Positions 34,809-45,399 of a stretch of DNA of 64,000 bases are shown piece by piece. The notes below the pieces were generated by a model, which was not told the DNA's origin, ran no database searches, and saw nothing but the letters and a program-made list of their open reading frames with translations. Within the stretch, counting starts at the first letter, position 1; the number at the start of each line of letters is the position of its first letter. The stretch is taken from contig JAVXUO010000741.1 of NCBI GenBank assembly GCA_033065855.1, positions 1 through 64,000 of the forward strand, in the 5' to 3' direction. Made by a program: the position numbers and the translations under genes. Source of the DNA: Escallonia rubra (taxonomy: Eukaryota > Streptophyta > Magnoliopsida > Escalloniales > Escalloniaceae).

Positions 34809-35444
34809 ATGCAGAACACCCTTCAGTTAAATTTTCAACCTTCCATCTCATATCCGTATACCTCTCGTCCCTTCGGTCCGAAGTTTCTAGTAATTCAGTA
34901 CCCTTTGCTTTCAATTCAAACCCAGATCCGAAAATCAATTTTATGCGCAAAGAACGGCAGAAGACGATTTGGGTTTCCAAGATCAAGAAAATCCATACTC
35001 GGATTGGCCTATGCCATTGCATCAAACCTCAATGTCATACCAGAGCCATTGGATTCGATGATAAGGGGATTCACAGGTGGAAATGGGGGTGGTGGGGGAC
35101 TAGGATTTTGGAAGGGGTTTGGATGTGGAGGCTTTGATGGGAGGAGGAGGAGAAAATGGAAGCTAGGGTTTCTGGGTTTTGTAGTTGTTTGTGGTCTGGG
35201 CATGTGGTTCATTTTGGGGAAAGAATTAGAGGCCAATGTGCTAATAGGATTCTTGGGTTTAGCTCTATTTCTAATTTTGGTTGATGGGTGGAAGAGGCAG
35301 TTTGTTGATTGGATTTCAGGGTTCTGTTCTTGTGCTGTTTTGGTGGGTCTGTTGTTGTTGAGGGGAGAAGATTTGCTGAGATGGGTCAAGGGTTATAGAG
35401 GATTCGGAAGTGTAAGAAGAAGGAAGAGCAGAAGAGCAATGTAA
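34809..35444 (+). CDS. Small membrane protein, probably plastid-targeted, intronless
   Basis: A single 211-codon frame starts ATG at 34809 and ends TAA at 35442-35444. Residues 1-60 are rich in Ser, Pro, Gln and Arg with almost no acidic residues and end KNGRRRFGFPRSRKS, which fits a chloroplast transit peptide. A glycine stretch (GGNGGGGGLGF, 90-100) precedes three hydrophobic segments: about 118-137 (LGFLGFVVVCGLGMWFILG), 143-160 (NVLIGFLGLALFLILVDG) and 166-185 (VDWISGFCSCAVLVGLLLL). The tail is basic (VRRRKSRRAM). I do not recognise a characterised family. Function is unknown; location in a plastid membrane is inference. Confidence 0.75.
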   Translation: MQNTLQLNFQPSISYPYTSRPFGPKFLVIQYPLLSIQTQIRKSILCAKNGRRRFGFPRSRKSILGLAYAIASNLNVIPEPLDSMIRGFTGGNGGGGGLGFWKGFGCGGFDGRRRRKWKLGFLGFVVVCGLGMWFILGKELEANVLIGFLGLALFLILVDGWKRQFVDWISGFCSCAVLVGLLLLRGEDLLRWVKGYRGFGSVRRRKSRRAM

Positions 35445-37600
35445 GGCTGGTAGCATTTGCTTGATTGATCATGATGCACTCAAGTCTGCTTCATTTGCAG
35501 AAAACCCAAACCAAATTTCTGAGGTATTCTATTTGGAAGGGAAAGAAGAAAAGAAAGTGCAAAGATTGAAGAGTAATTAATAAAATCTGGAGAATGAGCA
35601 TGGTTTGTTTTGCTGCTTCTCCACAATCCAGTTCATTTACTGCTGCTACAAAATCCAGTTTATGGCGGTGGTTGCAATTTCAGATCCAAAGACACAAAAT
35701 GGCACTTCCGGTTCTGGTTTCTGTGATTTCTATTGTGAAAGAAGCCGAGAGCAACCTTAACTTCAGGAGAGTGAGGTAATCAGAGAAATTTTTAGGATCT
35801 TGGTTTTCAGAGAAGTACTGTAACATGAAGACTTCAGTTTAACATGAGAGCTATTAAGCTGGAGAAATCTGACTGTGATATTTCCCTGGAAGGAGGGTGT
35901 TTTTGTTTGTGTATTCAATTCGGATTTTTTAAATGCTCCACTTGTGGAATAGGACTTCCAAGTCCTTCATTTTTTTTTTCTCGCAGCAGCTATGTTTCAA
36001 TTTTGTGCCAGATGTAATTGGCTGATATTTAGTGAGAGTTCCATTTTTTGCTACATGTACTTCATAGTTCTCTTCCTTAACCTCTTAATAATTGGATTTG
36101 GTTTCCATATTGTAGAAGTTGAGTTGCAACGATCAACAAGAATTGTACCATTTCATCGAACTGTTAAGCAGGTCTTAACATCTCAAATTTAAAAAAACAA
36201 GGAAATTCAAGGGTCAAAACGTGGCAATTTCACGTTGCTTGGAAGTTGACGAGTTTATATAAGTCAATGTGATAGGTTCTATCGTTCTAGTAACACAAAG
36301 TGGACATAGAGTTGGGTCTCATGTGCGTTGAATCACACATGTACGAGTGCTTGAGCGCGGGCCAAAGGTGCTACTGGCGCAAAATTTTCATGGTGTTTGT
36401 TCTCTCATGCTGTTAGATGCTACCTCCTGGATAATTTAACTGTTACTAACATATTGCACATTCATTTGCATCTTTTGGTTTGTTATAAATAAGTCTGCCG
36501 GCCTCGTTCTTCCTCACTCAAAAATTCTTCTCTTTGACTCAAAATTTCTGTCTCCTCGCTACTCTGCAATAGTTACTAGAAAAGTTCGCTTGTATAATCT
36601 TGTGAGACACATTTGCTATTACTTTGTGCATAATTAAGAGGGCAAATATTATCTTAAGAAATAAGCATCTCTCATTCAACCCAGGCATTCACCGGTACTA
36701 TCCTACAATGTTTTCCCAACATTGCTCTCATAAGCTTGATCAGTTTGATAGCATCCGTGCCCGGGTGCACATTTAGCAATCACTTCAAACCTCAAGATTG
36801 ATGCCTATGTCCAACTATTTGTACTTGTCAGTGACGTTGCATGTAGAATAACGCCATTCGTTCAATTACTCACAAAAGTTCTTCAATTTGCTACATAATA
36901 TTGACTCCGGATGCTTTTAAGCAATATTGCCCATCTTTGTCAAAGTGGAACTATCCAAATATTAAAGTATGATATACATTATTGGACTCATTATTTAATA
37001 GTTTAAGATTTTAAAACAATGAATAACTTAACATGGTATCTGTGCTCTAGTTGAAAGATCTCCAACCTGATCTTTCAGTGTACCTTTTTGTCCCCTTTTC
37101 TTTTTGGCACAATCCGCACCCAGTTTATTTGTGCACTTTGCAGTTTGTACACTTTATTTGTTTCTCCACTCCACGTGTAATCGAAGGCTTGCATAACTTA
37201 AGCTGTTGGTAACTTAACTGCAAAAGTTTTGAACATCTTACTAGTCCGCAAAGCGACCAACCTTTTCCAAAATGTGCACGGGTGTGTCAACTTTCTCCAA
37301 ATAGTTGAAATTTAATTGACAGATCTGAAATCGAAGAAAACGAAAATGAAGAGATAGTAGCAGGGAGTCCACGAATTGGCAAGTACGTTAACCAACAGCG
37401 GAAACATTTTCCAGAAGTGTTCATATTACAAAGATACAATATTAAGTAGTAAGTAGTTGTATAAGAATCTAATGAAGGTTGCCCAATTCCACCTTTGATG
37501 AACACACATTCTCACACGGCATTTGCAAAGTATAAGTGGCTGATTTACGCGGTTAATACCTCTCCTCAAGTAGACAAGTGCAGTTTAACAGCAAATATGT
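35445..37600. other. Stretch without a recognised gene
   Basis: The first 500 bp are probably the 3' UTR of the membrane-protein gene. A TATA-like TATAAATAAG at 36486-36495 follows GTTTGT and precedes CT-rich sequence, which could be an LTR remnant, but no ends were found. From about 37490 the first paralogous block begins. Confidence 0.4.
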
Positions 37601-38579
37601 TGCCTACTTATAGCAAACATGTTGTCTGTCATAGCAATTCTACTAATATATCCATTGAAAGGACTGTATCTTTAAAATCCCCTAAATTAAGCATTTGCAA
37701 ACATGTGTTTAATGAATATTATTTGACAAGTAAGGCAAGATTAAATCAAACACTCCTTTCGTCTCATTTAATTGCTCTATTTTAACTTGACAAGTATGTT
37801 AAGTATATATGTCATATATTGTGTCTATTTCATTCTATCCATAGAGAGAAAGAGAAAGGAGAAGGAAGTGGGCCCAGATAGAGAAAATGAACTGGTGGAT
37901 GGTGTTCTCAACCTATTCTGGTCGCACCCAAAGGCCCACTGGGGTCCCATTTTGCATGACACATCCGCACAAGCAACAGTCAATATTCAACGCTCACAAC
38001 CGGTCAAAGCATGCACGCTCAAGTCACGTGCACTTCTCACTTTCGTTACGTTACTTCGTTACTAAGAAACTCATTTTCGCGCGACACCTCATCACGCTTT
38101 GATCGTCGCACATCGCGCATTATCCGTCGGTGCGCCATGGCACTTGCCCAAGGAAGTCGGCCATGGCTTTCCCCTTGGGGTCGGCCTCGGCCTTCCCCTA
38201 AGGGTTGGCCTTTGGCCTCCATACTTAACACCTTCACTTCTCTTCAAGGGACCGTACATCACTCTGCTACCACATTGCCCGGACGTCACTTCACGACCCC
38301 GTCGCCCGAACGTCACTCCGCGAACCCCATCGCCCGGACGTCGTCTCCGAGACCCCCGTCGCCCGTCGTCCGGACATTGTCTCCGCGACTCCTATCGCCC
38401 GCGCCCATGGGCCGTCTCTACGACCCTCGTCGCCAGTACCCGCGCACCGCGCTGTCACACTTCATCGCACCCATGCGCCACAATCATGTTACATGCCCCC
38501 CGGGCACCACACTTATTCACCACACCATGAGCACCTTGCCTTGGTCGTGGAATATGCTTCGACCCACTCTCTGGAGTGC

Positions 38580-39250
38580 GCAGCATCCCGCGGGGATATG
38601 CGACTCCTCCGGGACACTATCTCCGCCAGTGAGCTTTTCAACTCCCTTTCCGCCAGGTAGACGGCTCCTCCGGGATGTTACCTTGACGCGCTCCGAGTGC
38701 TCCGGCACAAGGACTCACCCGCGAGGATAGGCGACTCCTCTAGGACACTATCTCCGCCAGGGAGCTTTTCAACTCCCCTTCCGCAGGTAGACGGCTCCTC
38801 TGGGACGCTACCTCGGCCCGTCAGGTAGACGGCTCCTCCGGGATGCTACCTTGACGCGCTCTGAGTGCTCCGGCACAAGGACTCACCCGCGGGGATATGC
38901 GACTCCTTCGGGACACTATCTCTGCCAGGGAGCTTTTCAACTCCCCTTCCGCCAGGTAGACGGCTCCTCTGGGATGCTACCTCAGCCCGTCGGGTAGACA
39001 GCTCCTCCGGGATGCTACCTTGACACGCTCTGAGTGCTCTGGCACAAGGATTCACCCGCGGGGATAGGCGACTCATCCGAGACACTATATTTGCCAGGCA
39101 GCTTTTAGTGCTCCGGCACGAAGGCTCTCCTTTCGCCAGGTAGACGGCTCCTTCGGGATGCTACCTTGGCTGGCCAGGTAGACGGCTCCTCCGGGATGCT
39201 ACCTTGGCCAGCAGAATATGCGACTCCTTCGAGACACTATCTCCGCCAGG
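38580..39250 (+). repeat. 130-170-bp tandem array inside LTR copy C
   Basis: Four copies of a unit with GGGATATGCGACTCC, GGGACACTATCTCCGCCAG, GAGCTTTTCAACTCC and AGGTAGACGGCTCCTCCGG start near 38592, 38720, 38890 and 39057. A shorter AGGTAGACGGCTCCT sub-repeat also recurs singly to 39200. Confidence 0.8.
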
Positions 39251-39623
39251 GTGCCTGGCATTGGGGGCTTACGTCGGCACCCCTAGGGACTATGACCCCC
39301 GGGTCACTTTGAGACGGGAGTAGGTCTTCGGAGGGCATCGCGCTTAGTTCACCTGACAGTTGGGCGTCGGGTCTTCCTCACCACTGTCTGGCCAGTGGGA
39401 CTCTGCAAGGGCTTGGATTGGTGGCTAGATCAAGGAGGTTCTCTGGCCACACCGACGCTGTGGGAGCTAGTCTTTCCAGACAGACATAGCGACACTGTGA
39501 GGAGCAGGCCGGGTGAATATGTGATCCGACAGTCCATGGAACACCGGCACCTGTGGACCTTCTGGTGACGTGTCACTCCCGGGGAGCGCCACGTGTCGGT
39601 GAATGACATCATCATCTCAATCT

Positions 39624-39632
39624 CTATAAATA
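39624..39632 (+). promoter_or_regulatory. Probable TATA box of solo LTR C
   Basis: TATAAATAG follows GCGCCACGTGTCGG and precedes a leader with CTCACTC, in the same place as in LTR copies A and B. Confidence 0.6.
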
Positions 39633-40484
39633 GAGGTCTTAAGAATTCACTCAGGATGGTTGGACATTTTCAGAACATTTTCAGTTTCTCACTCTAGAAT
39701 CCTAGAGATAGAAACATACATGACTCTGACTCTGGACTTAAGCATTGGACTGTGACTGTCATCGTGTATTCATCCTACGCCATTGCCTTCGCAACACTGC
39801 CACCCTCAGGCCTTGTCTGGGAAGCCCTTGGTCTCTGCCCTTGCTCCACCCTTGCTGTGTCCCACATCAGTACATTTGGCATCTGACTCGGACTGTATTC
39901 TTTGTGGCACCTCCACGTCGACTGCGAACCTACTTTCCTTGGCATCGGATGGTTAAGTAAGTAGACGGTAAATAGAATAAATAAAGTGTAAAAATGTTAA
40001 CACATGGAAAACACGTATAAAATCTTTTGTAATCTTGAACGTGAACAAATTTTTTGGGACAGCCCAAAAAAAATGATCAATTAAAGTGAGACGAAAGGAG
40101 TATTAAAGTAAATTTATACCATAAATTCATAAGAAACCAAAGAGGGGTTTTTTCAATAAAATTGAGGGAGTAACCAAAGAGTGTTTACTGTTTTCAATTT
40201 TTTTATTTAGGTTTCAAAGGTAGATTACAAAAAATTAGACTTAATTTGCAATATCGCAAAAGAGAATTCTTCTCTTATAAGTCTCCACTAGCATTTCAAG
40301 ACTTAACATGGTGAATTGAGTGTATTTAGAAAATCCTTAAATGCAATAATTATCTCTTGGGTGGGACATTATAAAATATCATTTTATTATACTCGTTCCG
40401 GGAATATTACTATATTAATGTTGAAAGTATGGTTGCAAGATCCTAAATTTAGCCAAAACTATTGCACATAAGAGTAGCAAGAAT

Positions 40485-40609
40485 AACCCTCAGGGGTGGT
40501 GGAAGTGACAAAGGGCATCGAGAAATGACCTCGAGGTCCCGAGTTCGATTCTCCATACCGACAGATCATATTGAATTGCAGTTCTAAACATTCAAAAAAA
40601 GAAAAAAAA
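40485..40609 (+). mobile_element. SINE with A-tail and 14-bp TSD
   Basis: A tRNA-like B-box (GAGTTCGATTCTC at 40541-40553) lies about 50 bp from the left end, and the right end is A-rich. Flanks AGAGTAGCAAGAAT (40471-40484) and AGAGTAACAAGAAT (40610-40623) form the duplication with one mismatch. The paralogous block has the plain site AGAGGAACAAGAGTGTAC near 46226. Confidence 0.88.
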
Positions 40610-40954
40610 AGAGTAACAAGAATGTACAATCAAAATATTTTTAATTTAGCCATTATTATTTTAGATAAAACAATTGCACAATCACCTTACCATTTGCGTG
40701 CAAAGGAAGTACACCCAACTAGTATTATAAATGAAAACAAAAATGAGAACACAATCACCGTATCGAAACACATGAGCGGAAAAAGGAAAATAGTAACTAA
40801 ATGGGGTGTAAGATATCCATAGAATATTAGCGTGAACCGCCAAAAAATCATGCATACACAAGTGCAGTGTCTTTGGGTTTCTAGAAAGTACTAGATGCAA
40901 ACTCTAATGACAATGCTACTTATTATACTACTTACCTCTTCACATAAATAGGTT

Positions 40955-41110
40955 ATTCCTATGTGTTTCGAGCGTATCTCCCCCCTCACACCAGCAAAGT
41001 ACATTTAATCGAGAGGCTCCAACATTCTTGATAACCAGCATATCAATTGCTTGTACTTTCCCAACATCTTCAGCAACTCGTATAACATTGTGCTGCTTGA
41101 TCATGTGTAT
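40955..41110 (-). pseudogene. Exon-like piece of the unrecognised gene family (block Y1)
   Basis: On the minus strand it reads IKQHNVIRVAEDVGKVQAID then MLVIKNVGASRLNVLCW and reaches a stop at TGA before a GTAAG-like donor. The paralogue at 44300-44430 reads IEDVEKVQAV and VIKNVGASR, then a stop. Protein-level similarity is visible but the family is not recognised and no complete gene can be assembled. Confidence 0.45.
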
Positions 41111-41929
41111 CGAAATAACTAGATATCAACAGACGAATCTAAAACAAGAAGACAATGAAACTTAGTGATGTTACATATATTATTAGAAGTATTTCGGAAA
41201 CATTTCAAAAAGTTGTTAGAAAATGTTCACACTATTGTTACATCAATGGAATATGAGTAGTTGTACAAGAATCACGTGAATGACAAGATACATCTACCTT
41301 CTTTAAGAGAGTTTTTTCCCCAATTAATACATATTTAATACTTAATTACCAATATACACCATTTTGAAACTTATTTACCCGCATACCACACTTTTAGAAA
41401 TCGCTGTTTGAAACCACGTTTTCAAGGTAGAAATCGCTGTTTCAAACAGCGATTTCTACCTTGAAAACGTGGTTTCAAACAGCGATTTCTACTTTAAGGT
41501 AAAAATCAAGTAGTAATCGCTGTTTCAAACAGTGATTGCTACCTTGAAAACGTGGTTTCAAACAGCGATTTCTAAAAGTGTGGTATGCGGGTAAATAAGT
41601 TTCAAAATGGTGTATATTGGTAATTAAGTATTGTTCACAACCTATTCTGGACCGCACCCCGGGGCCCGCTAAGAGATCCTAGTGGCGCGACACGTCACCC
41701 ATTTGTCGGTCAACATCGCTCAACAAGATTGCTCGGTCAAAGTGCTCCGCGCCTCGAGCATCCAGACGGCGATCGAAAGTGTGCTCCACCCAAGGGGGTC
41801 GGCCACCCAAAGGGGTCGGCCACCCCAAGGAGGCCGGCCTCCATTGCCCTGCGAAGGGGGGAACTTGCCAAGTGGCACTGGCTTCTCGCTCCAAACAACA
41901 CTCACCCGCTATCTTCAGTAGCGCGACGC

Positions 41930-42440
41930 TCTGTCGCCGGCTCAATCAAACTGACGGGGCTCCGGCCTTCGCGGCGGACGGGCTCGCAACCATGAAGCCC
42001 TCGCCGGCTCAATCAAACTGACGGGGCTCCGACCCTCGCGGCGGGACGGGCTCGTAACCATGAAGCCCTCGCCGGCTCAATCAAACTCGCAGCAAGACGG
42101 GCTCGTAACCCTAAAGCCCCCACCGGCACAATCAACCGGGGGCTCCGGCCCTCGCCAGCACAACCAACCGACGGGCTCTGGCCCTCATACGCTCAATCAA
42201 CCGGGGGCTCTGGCCCTCGCCAGCACAATCAACCGACGGGCTCCGGCCATCGCGACCACACTCAACCGGGGGCTCCGGCCCTCGCCAGCACAATCAACCG
42301 ACGGGCTCCGGCCCTCGCGGGCACAATCAACCGACGGGCTCCGGCCCTCGCGGGCACAATCAACCGGAGGCTCTGGCCTTCGCAACAAGGATGGGTTTAC
42401 AACCCTAAGGCCATCACCGGCACAATCACCGACGAACTCA
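41930..42440 (+). repeat. GC-rich tandem arrays inside solo LTR B
   Basis: The same 70-bp and 32-33-bp unit types occur as in LTR copy A, but with different copy numbers (more of the short type here). Confidence 0.8.
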
Positions 42441-42888
42441 CCGGGGGGGGGGCTCTGCTCGTAGTGCTCCGGCACGAGGACCCCTCGCCACGGACTCTGA
42501 GCATTGAGCTGTGAGCATGGCCGCTCGTGTTACCATTGATCATCGACACCGCCAGAGCAATGAACCGTCACTCCGGGACGGGAGCAGGTCCTCGGAGGGC
42601 ATCGTGTCCGGCACGCCTGGCAGTTGGCTGCAGGGACAACACTCACCGCTGTCAGGATCTCGGCGCGTCTCATGACGCATCTCGTGGGATTCAGTAAGGG
42701 CTTGGACTGGAGGCTGGGGCAACGGGCTACTCTGACCATGCTACCGCAGTGTGGTCAGTCTCCTCAGACAGGCAGAGGGACGCTGCAAGGGCAGCGCGGC
42801 ACGAACTCGGGGACCGGCAATCCGACAGACAATCAATACTATGGGACCCCTTGACACGTGTCGGCTGATGACACGCGCACATTTGTGG

Positions 42889-42898
42889 CTATATATAG
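42889..42898 (+). promoter_or_regulatory. Probable TATA box of solo LTR B
   Basis: CTATATATAG follows ACACGTGTCGGCTGATGACA and precedes a CT-rich leader, as in copy A. Confidence 0.6.
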
Positions 42899-43862
42899 TG
42901 GATTTTGGAGCTTATTCAAGCCTGCTCCCTCATTTCCACATTTCATTTTCTCTCTCTAAAACCCATTCTCTCTGGAGTTTTAGTGAGAGAAACACATTTG
43001 GACCCCTGACATCGGACTCTTGACGCTGCACCCTTGACACGGACTGTTGACCGCTAGCCCTGTTCGTCGTCACCCTGCCTGCGCGGCGCTGCCAGCCCTT
43101 GCGACCTGTCTGGGGAGCCTTGCTCTCAGCCCTTGCACCATCCTTGCTGTCTCCCACTTTGACTACTTAGAAGCCAACTCAGACTGCATCCCTTGTGGCA
43201 CCTCGACGTGGCAAATGATCCTCTTTCGGCACCAACAAGTATTAAATATGTATTAATTGGGAAAAAAAACTCTCTTTAAGACACATTTGCACGGACGCAG
43301 GTATCATGAACAACGGAATAGCGTGATTATAATCGGGTTCGAGTTACAAAGAATAAATGTAAATCTATCGGAAGAGTTAAAGAACCTTTACTGAAAATGA
43401 GTTAGCAAGTAGTGGTACAACCCACCTCCAATCTGTTAAAGAAGTAGACTAGAAGTAGACTGTTACGAAATCGCTCTAGATAAATATGTATAGAACATGA
43501 TATCCAAACAAGAGAGCACAAGAAAACTGAGAGAACTCAAATCTACTTAAATTTACAACACTCCCTCACGTGTATCTCTCAATTGTTTTCATACTCAAAG
43601 AAGGACTCTTCTTTCTTCCTTCCCTACTCAAAGAAAGACTCTCATCTCTTGCCCTTAAACACAATACAAGACACCTTACTTATACTTGGAGAAAACAGTG
43701 ATCTTCTCTCTCCAAGCAATGTGGGATAAGATATCTTATATACTAAGGATCAAGTTACAACCTTCTTTGAGTAACCGATGTGAGACATAAATACAAGACA
43801 TATATCAACATAGACAAAATAAGAAAAGAACTTATGGTAGCCGATAGGATACAAAGATATAC

Positions 43863-44026
43863 CTGGTAAGTTCTTCAGGCTCAAAGCCTACTACGTGGTC
43901 ATCCTCGAAAATTGTTTTGGCTTTGTTGATGGTTTCATCGACAAGATTAAGCCACTGTTCTAGTGATACACGTTTGGACATCAAGTGGATCTCGCACGTT
44001 CCATTGAAGCATTGAACAGCTACATT
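43863..44026 (-). other. Well-formed exon of an unrecognised gene (block 2)
   Basis: The 164-bp segment is bounded by AG (44028-44027) and GT (43862-43861) and is open in one frame for 54 codons: NVAVQCFNGTCEIHLMSKRV, SLEQWLNLVDETINKAK, then TIFEDDHVVGFEPEELT. Composition and codon use look coding. Together with the pieces at 44300-44430, 46531-46605 and possibly 48010-48060, it suggests a minus-strand gene about 4 kb long that may be damaged by the LINE-like insertion and stops. I could not identify the protein. Confidence 0.5.
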
Positions 44027-44299
44027 CTGGTCTCAACCAAAAAAAAAACTTAGCACCAAGTAAAAGGATATTGAAAGAATACTAGCAGCAGGCAATAAGG
44101 GATTTTACCAATCTGTATTGAAAACGTGAGCGGAAAATGGAATATAGTAACTGAACGGGGCGTAAGATATCCACATAATATTAGCGTGAACCGCAAGTGC
44201 AGTTTTTTGGGTTTCTAGGAAAGTACTAGGTGCAAACTCTAATGACACACACCATTGGACAATGCTACTTATTATACTACTTACCTCTTCGCATAAGTA

Positions 44300-44430
44300 G
44301 GTTAGTTCTATGTTTTTGGGCGAATATCCCGCACCAGCGAAGTACATTTTATCGAGAGGCTCCAACATTTTTAATAACCAGAATAGCAACTACTGCTTGT
44401 ACTTTCTCCACATCTTCAATGATAGATTGT
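44300..44430 (-). pseudogene. Exon-like piece of the unrecognised gene family (block Y2)
   Basis: This is the paralogue of 40955-41110. The frame matching the other copy (KVQAV, VIKNVGASR) has a stop right after SR; an alternative frame is open (MLEPLDKMYFAGAGYSPKNI) up to a GTAAGT donor at about 44283. Which frame is real cannot be settled here. Confidence 0.4.
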
Positions 44431-44451
44431 GAATGATATGAAGTGCGCGTT

Positions 44452-45292
44452 TTTTTTTTTTTTTTTTTTGTCGAAAATGGAAATTGCATTAACTAAACAA
44501 ACAAGTACAACCTAAAGAGCCCAAACAAATGTTTGGCTCTAGAAACAGAGTACACAACAGTACAAGCAAAAAGAGTACAAGCATAACTTGACCCTGGAAA
44601 CATAAACCGGCCAACATGGCCTCGACAGAAATTAAAAAGGATAAGTATTACCATTGTTGGATTTACAAAATCCAGATCGAATGGTAACAAAGTGGAAGAG
44701 TTGCAGTGAGGCATCAATTCCAGGGGCCGCTTAAAGTGGCAGTTTAGATTACTGCCGCGGTTATCTTCGGATTCAAGGGAGGTGGATCGAGTTCCCAAGG
44801 CCGGATCTGAATGATCCGAAGCTCGAAGGGAGTCCATCTCGTCTGGATCCGTCCTCTTCCCGCCATAATCCCGCCATATCGGACCCGCGTCAAAGAAGTC
44901 AACCCAAACTAGCCGGATCGGAAGTCCGGCGGCGACCATGACGGATCTGAAAAAAGCTTTCAGATCTGAGGGTGGCGAGTGGGAGGGAGTAAGATTATGG
45001 CTGAAGGGCTCCCGATCTGTGGGTGGAGGGGGAGATCGGGGGGTGGAGGTGGGTGGTGGCGGATGGCGGCACAAGAGGTTTGCCGAGGTTGAGGGGTCAA
45101 AAGACGAAAGAAAAGGGAACAGGAGGAGAAGGAGGATCGTTTTGAGGGCCTCCCCTTCCATCCTCACAGCCATGGAAGCCGAAGGAGGAAGGGGCGGCGG
45201 CGGGTCTTCAGAGAAGAGAAAGATGGAGAAGGGTTTTGTGCAGAGGACTCTGTTTGCACTTCTATTGTCAGGATGCAAAAACTAACCTGCCG
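44452..45292 (-). mobile_element. LINE-like retrocopy with poly-A tail and 17-bp TSD
   Basis: On the minus strand the insert ends in AATGCAATTTCCATTTTCGA followed by an A-run (T-run 44450-44469 on plus). The 17-bp GATATGAAGTGCGCGTT flanks it at 44435-44451 and 45293-45309. This is the product of target-primed reverse transcription. A long minus frame (45278-44493) rich in Pro/Ser/Leu shows no reverse transcriptase or endonuclease motif, so this is a short or internally deleted LINE derivative; the CT-rich start resembles a LINE 5' UTR. Confidence 0.8.
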
Positions 45293-45399
45293 GATATGAA
45301 GTGCGCGTTGATTGCCAAGTAGTTCCACAACATCATTAATTAGTGGTATTTCTAATATTAACAACGAAATCATACAGAATATGTCCCAAATGATTACGA

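Larger units (their letters stand above)
37903..39947 (+). mobile_element. Solo LTR, copy C, with 5-bp TSD
   Basis: It starts TGTTCTCAACCTATTCTGGT and ends TTGGCATCG, flanked by GATGG at 37898-37902 and 39948-39952. The paralogous block keeps the unoccupied site near 45690-45700 (ATTGATGGATGGTTAAATG), which confirms the insertion. It shares its ends and promoter region with copies A and B but the interior is different and longer (2045 bp). No gag-pol is present. Confidence 0.85.
37600..41110. repeat. Paralogous chromosomal block, copy X1-Y1
   Basis: X1 (about 37600-37900 plus 39950-40760) aligns in the same orientation with X2 at 45400-46510, and Y1 (40780-41110) with Y2 at 44105-44440. Shared stretches include the AAGACTTAACATGGTGA region (40301, 46044) and GAGAGGCTCCAACATT (41010, 44349). 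X1 carries LTR copy C and a SINE that X2 lacks. Divergence is moderate, so the duplication is not recent. Confidence 0.8.
41632..43237 (+). mobile_element. Solo LTR, copy B, with 5-bp TSD
   Basis: It starts TGTTCACAACCTATTCTGGA and ends GGCACCAACA, with AGTAT at 41627-41631 and 43238-43242. It is 1606 bp and colinear with copy A, including the two tandem-array types (41930-42440) and a TATA region (42889-42898). It is inserted in the right arm of the fold-back element, so it is younger than that element. Confidence 0.92.
41308..43282. mobile_element. Fold-back element interrupted by solo LTR B
   Basis: Without the LTR the element is about 360 bp and is nearly all inverted repeat. The left arm (41308 to about 41445: GAGAGTTTTTTCCCC, TTAATACTTAATTACCAATA, ACCCGCATACCACACTTTT) is matched in reverse by 41525-41631 and, beyond the LTR, 43243-43282 (GGGGAAAAAAAACTCTC). 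Both ends are flanked by TTTAA. The centre holds repeated AAATCGCTGTTT / AAACAGCGATTT motifs, themselves palindromic. No protein is encoded. Confidence 0.85.

Noticed and set aside
38011..38730. 239-codon frame in LTR C
   Set aside because: No gag, pol or other motif is seen; the sequence is Pro/Arg/Ser-rich from GC-rich repeats inside a non-coding LTR.
38580..39250. Regular direct repeats as a CRISPR array
   Set aside because: Units are 130-170 bp without short repeat-spacer structure, inside an LTR, in a plant genome.
44493..45278. 261-codon minus frame as a host gene
   Set aside because: It lies wholly inside an insertion with poly-A and a 17-bp duplication; composition is Pro/Ser/Leu-rich and no domain is seen.
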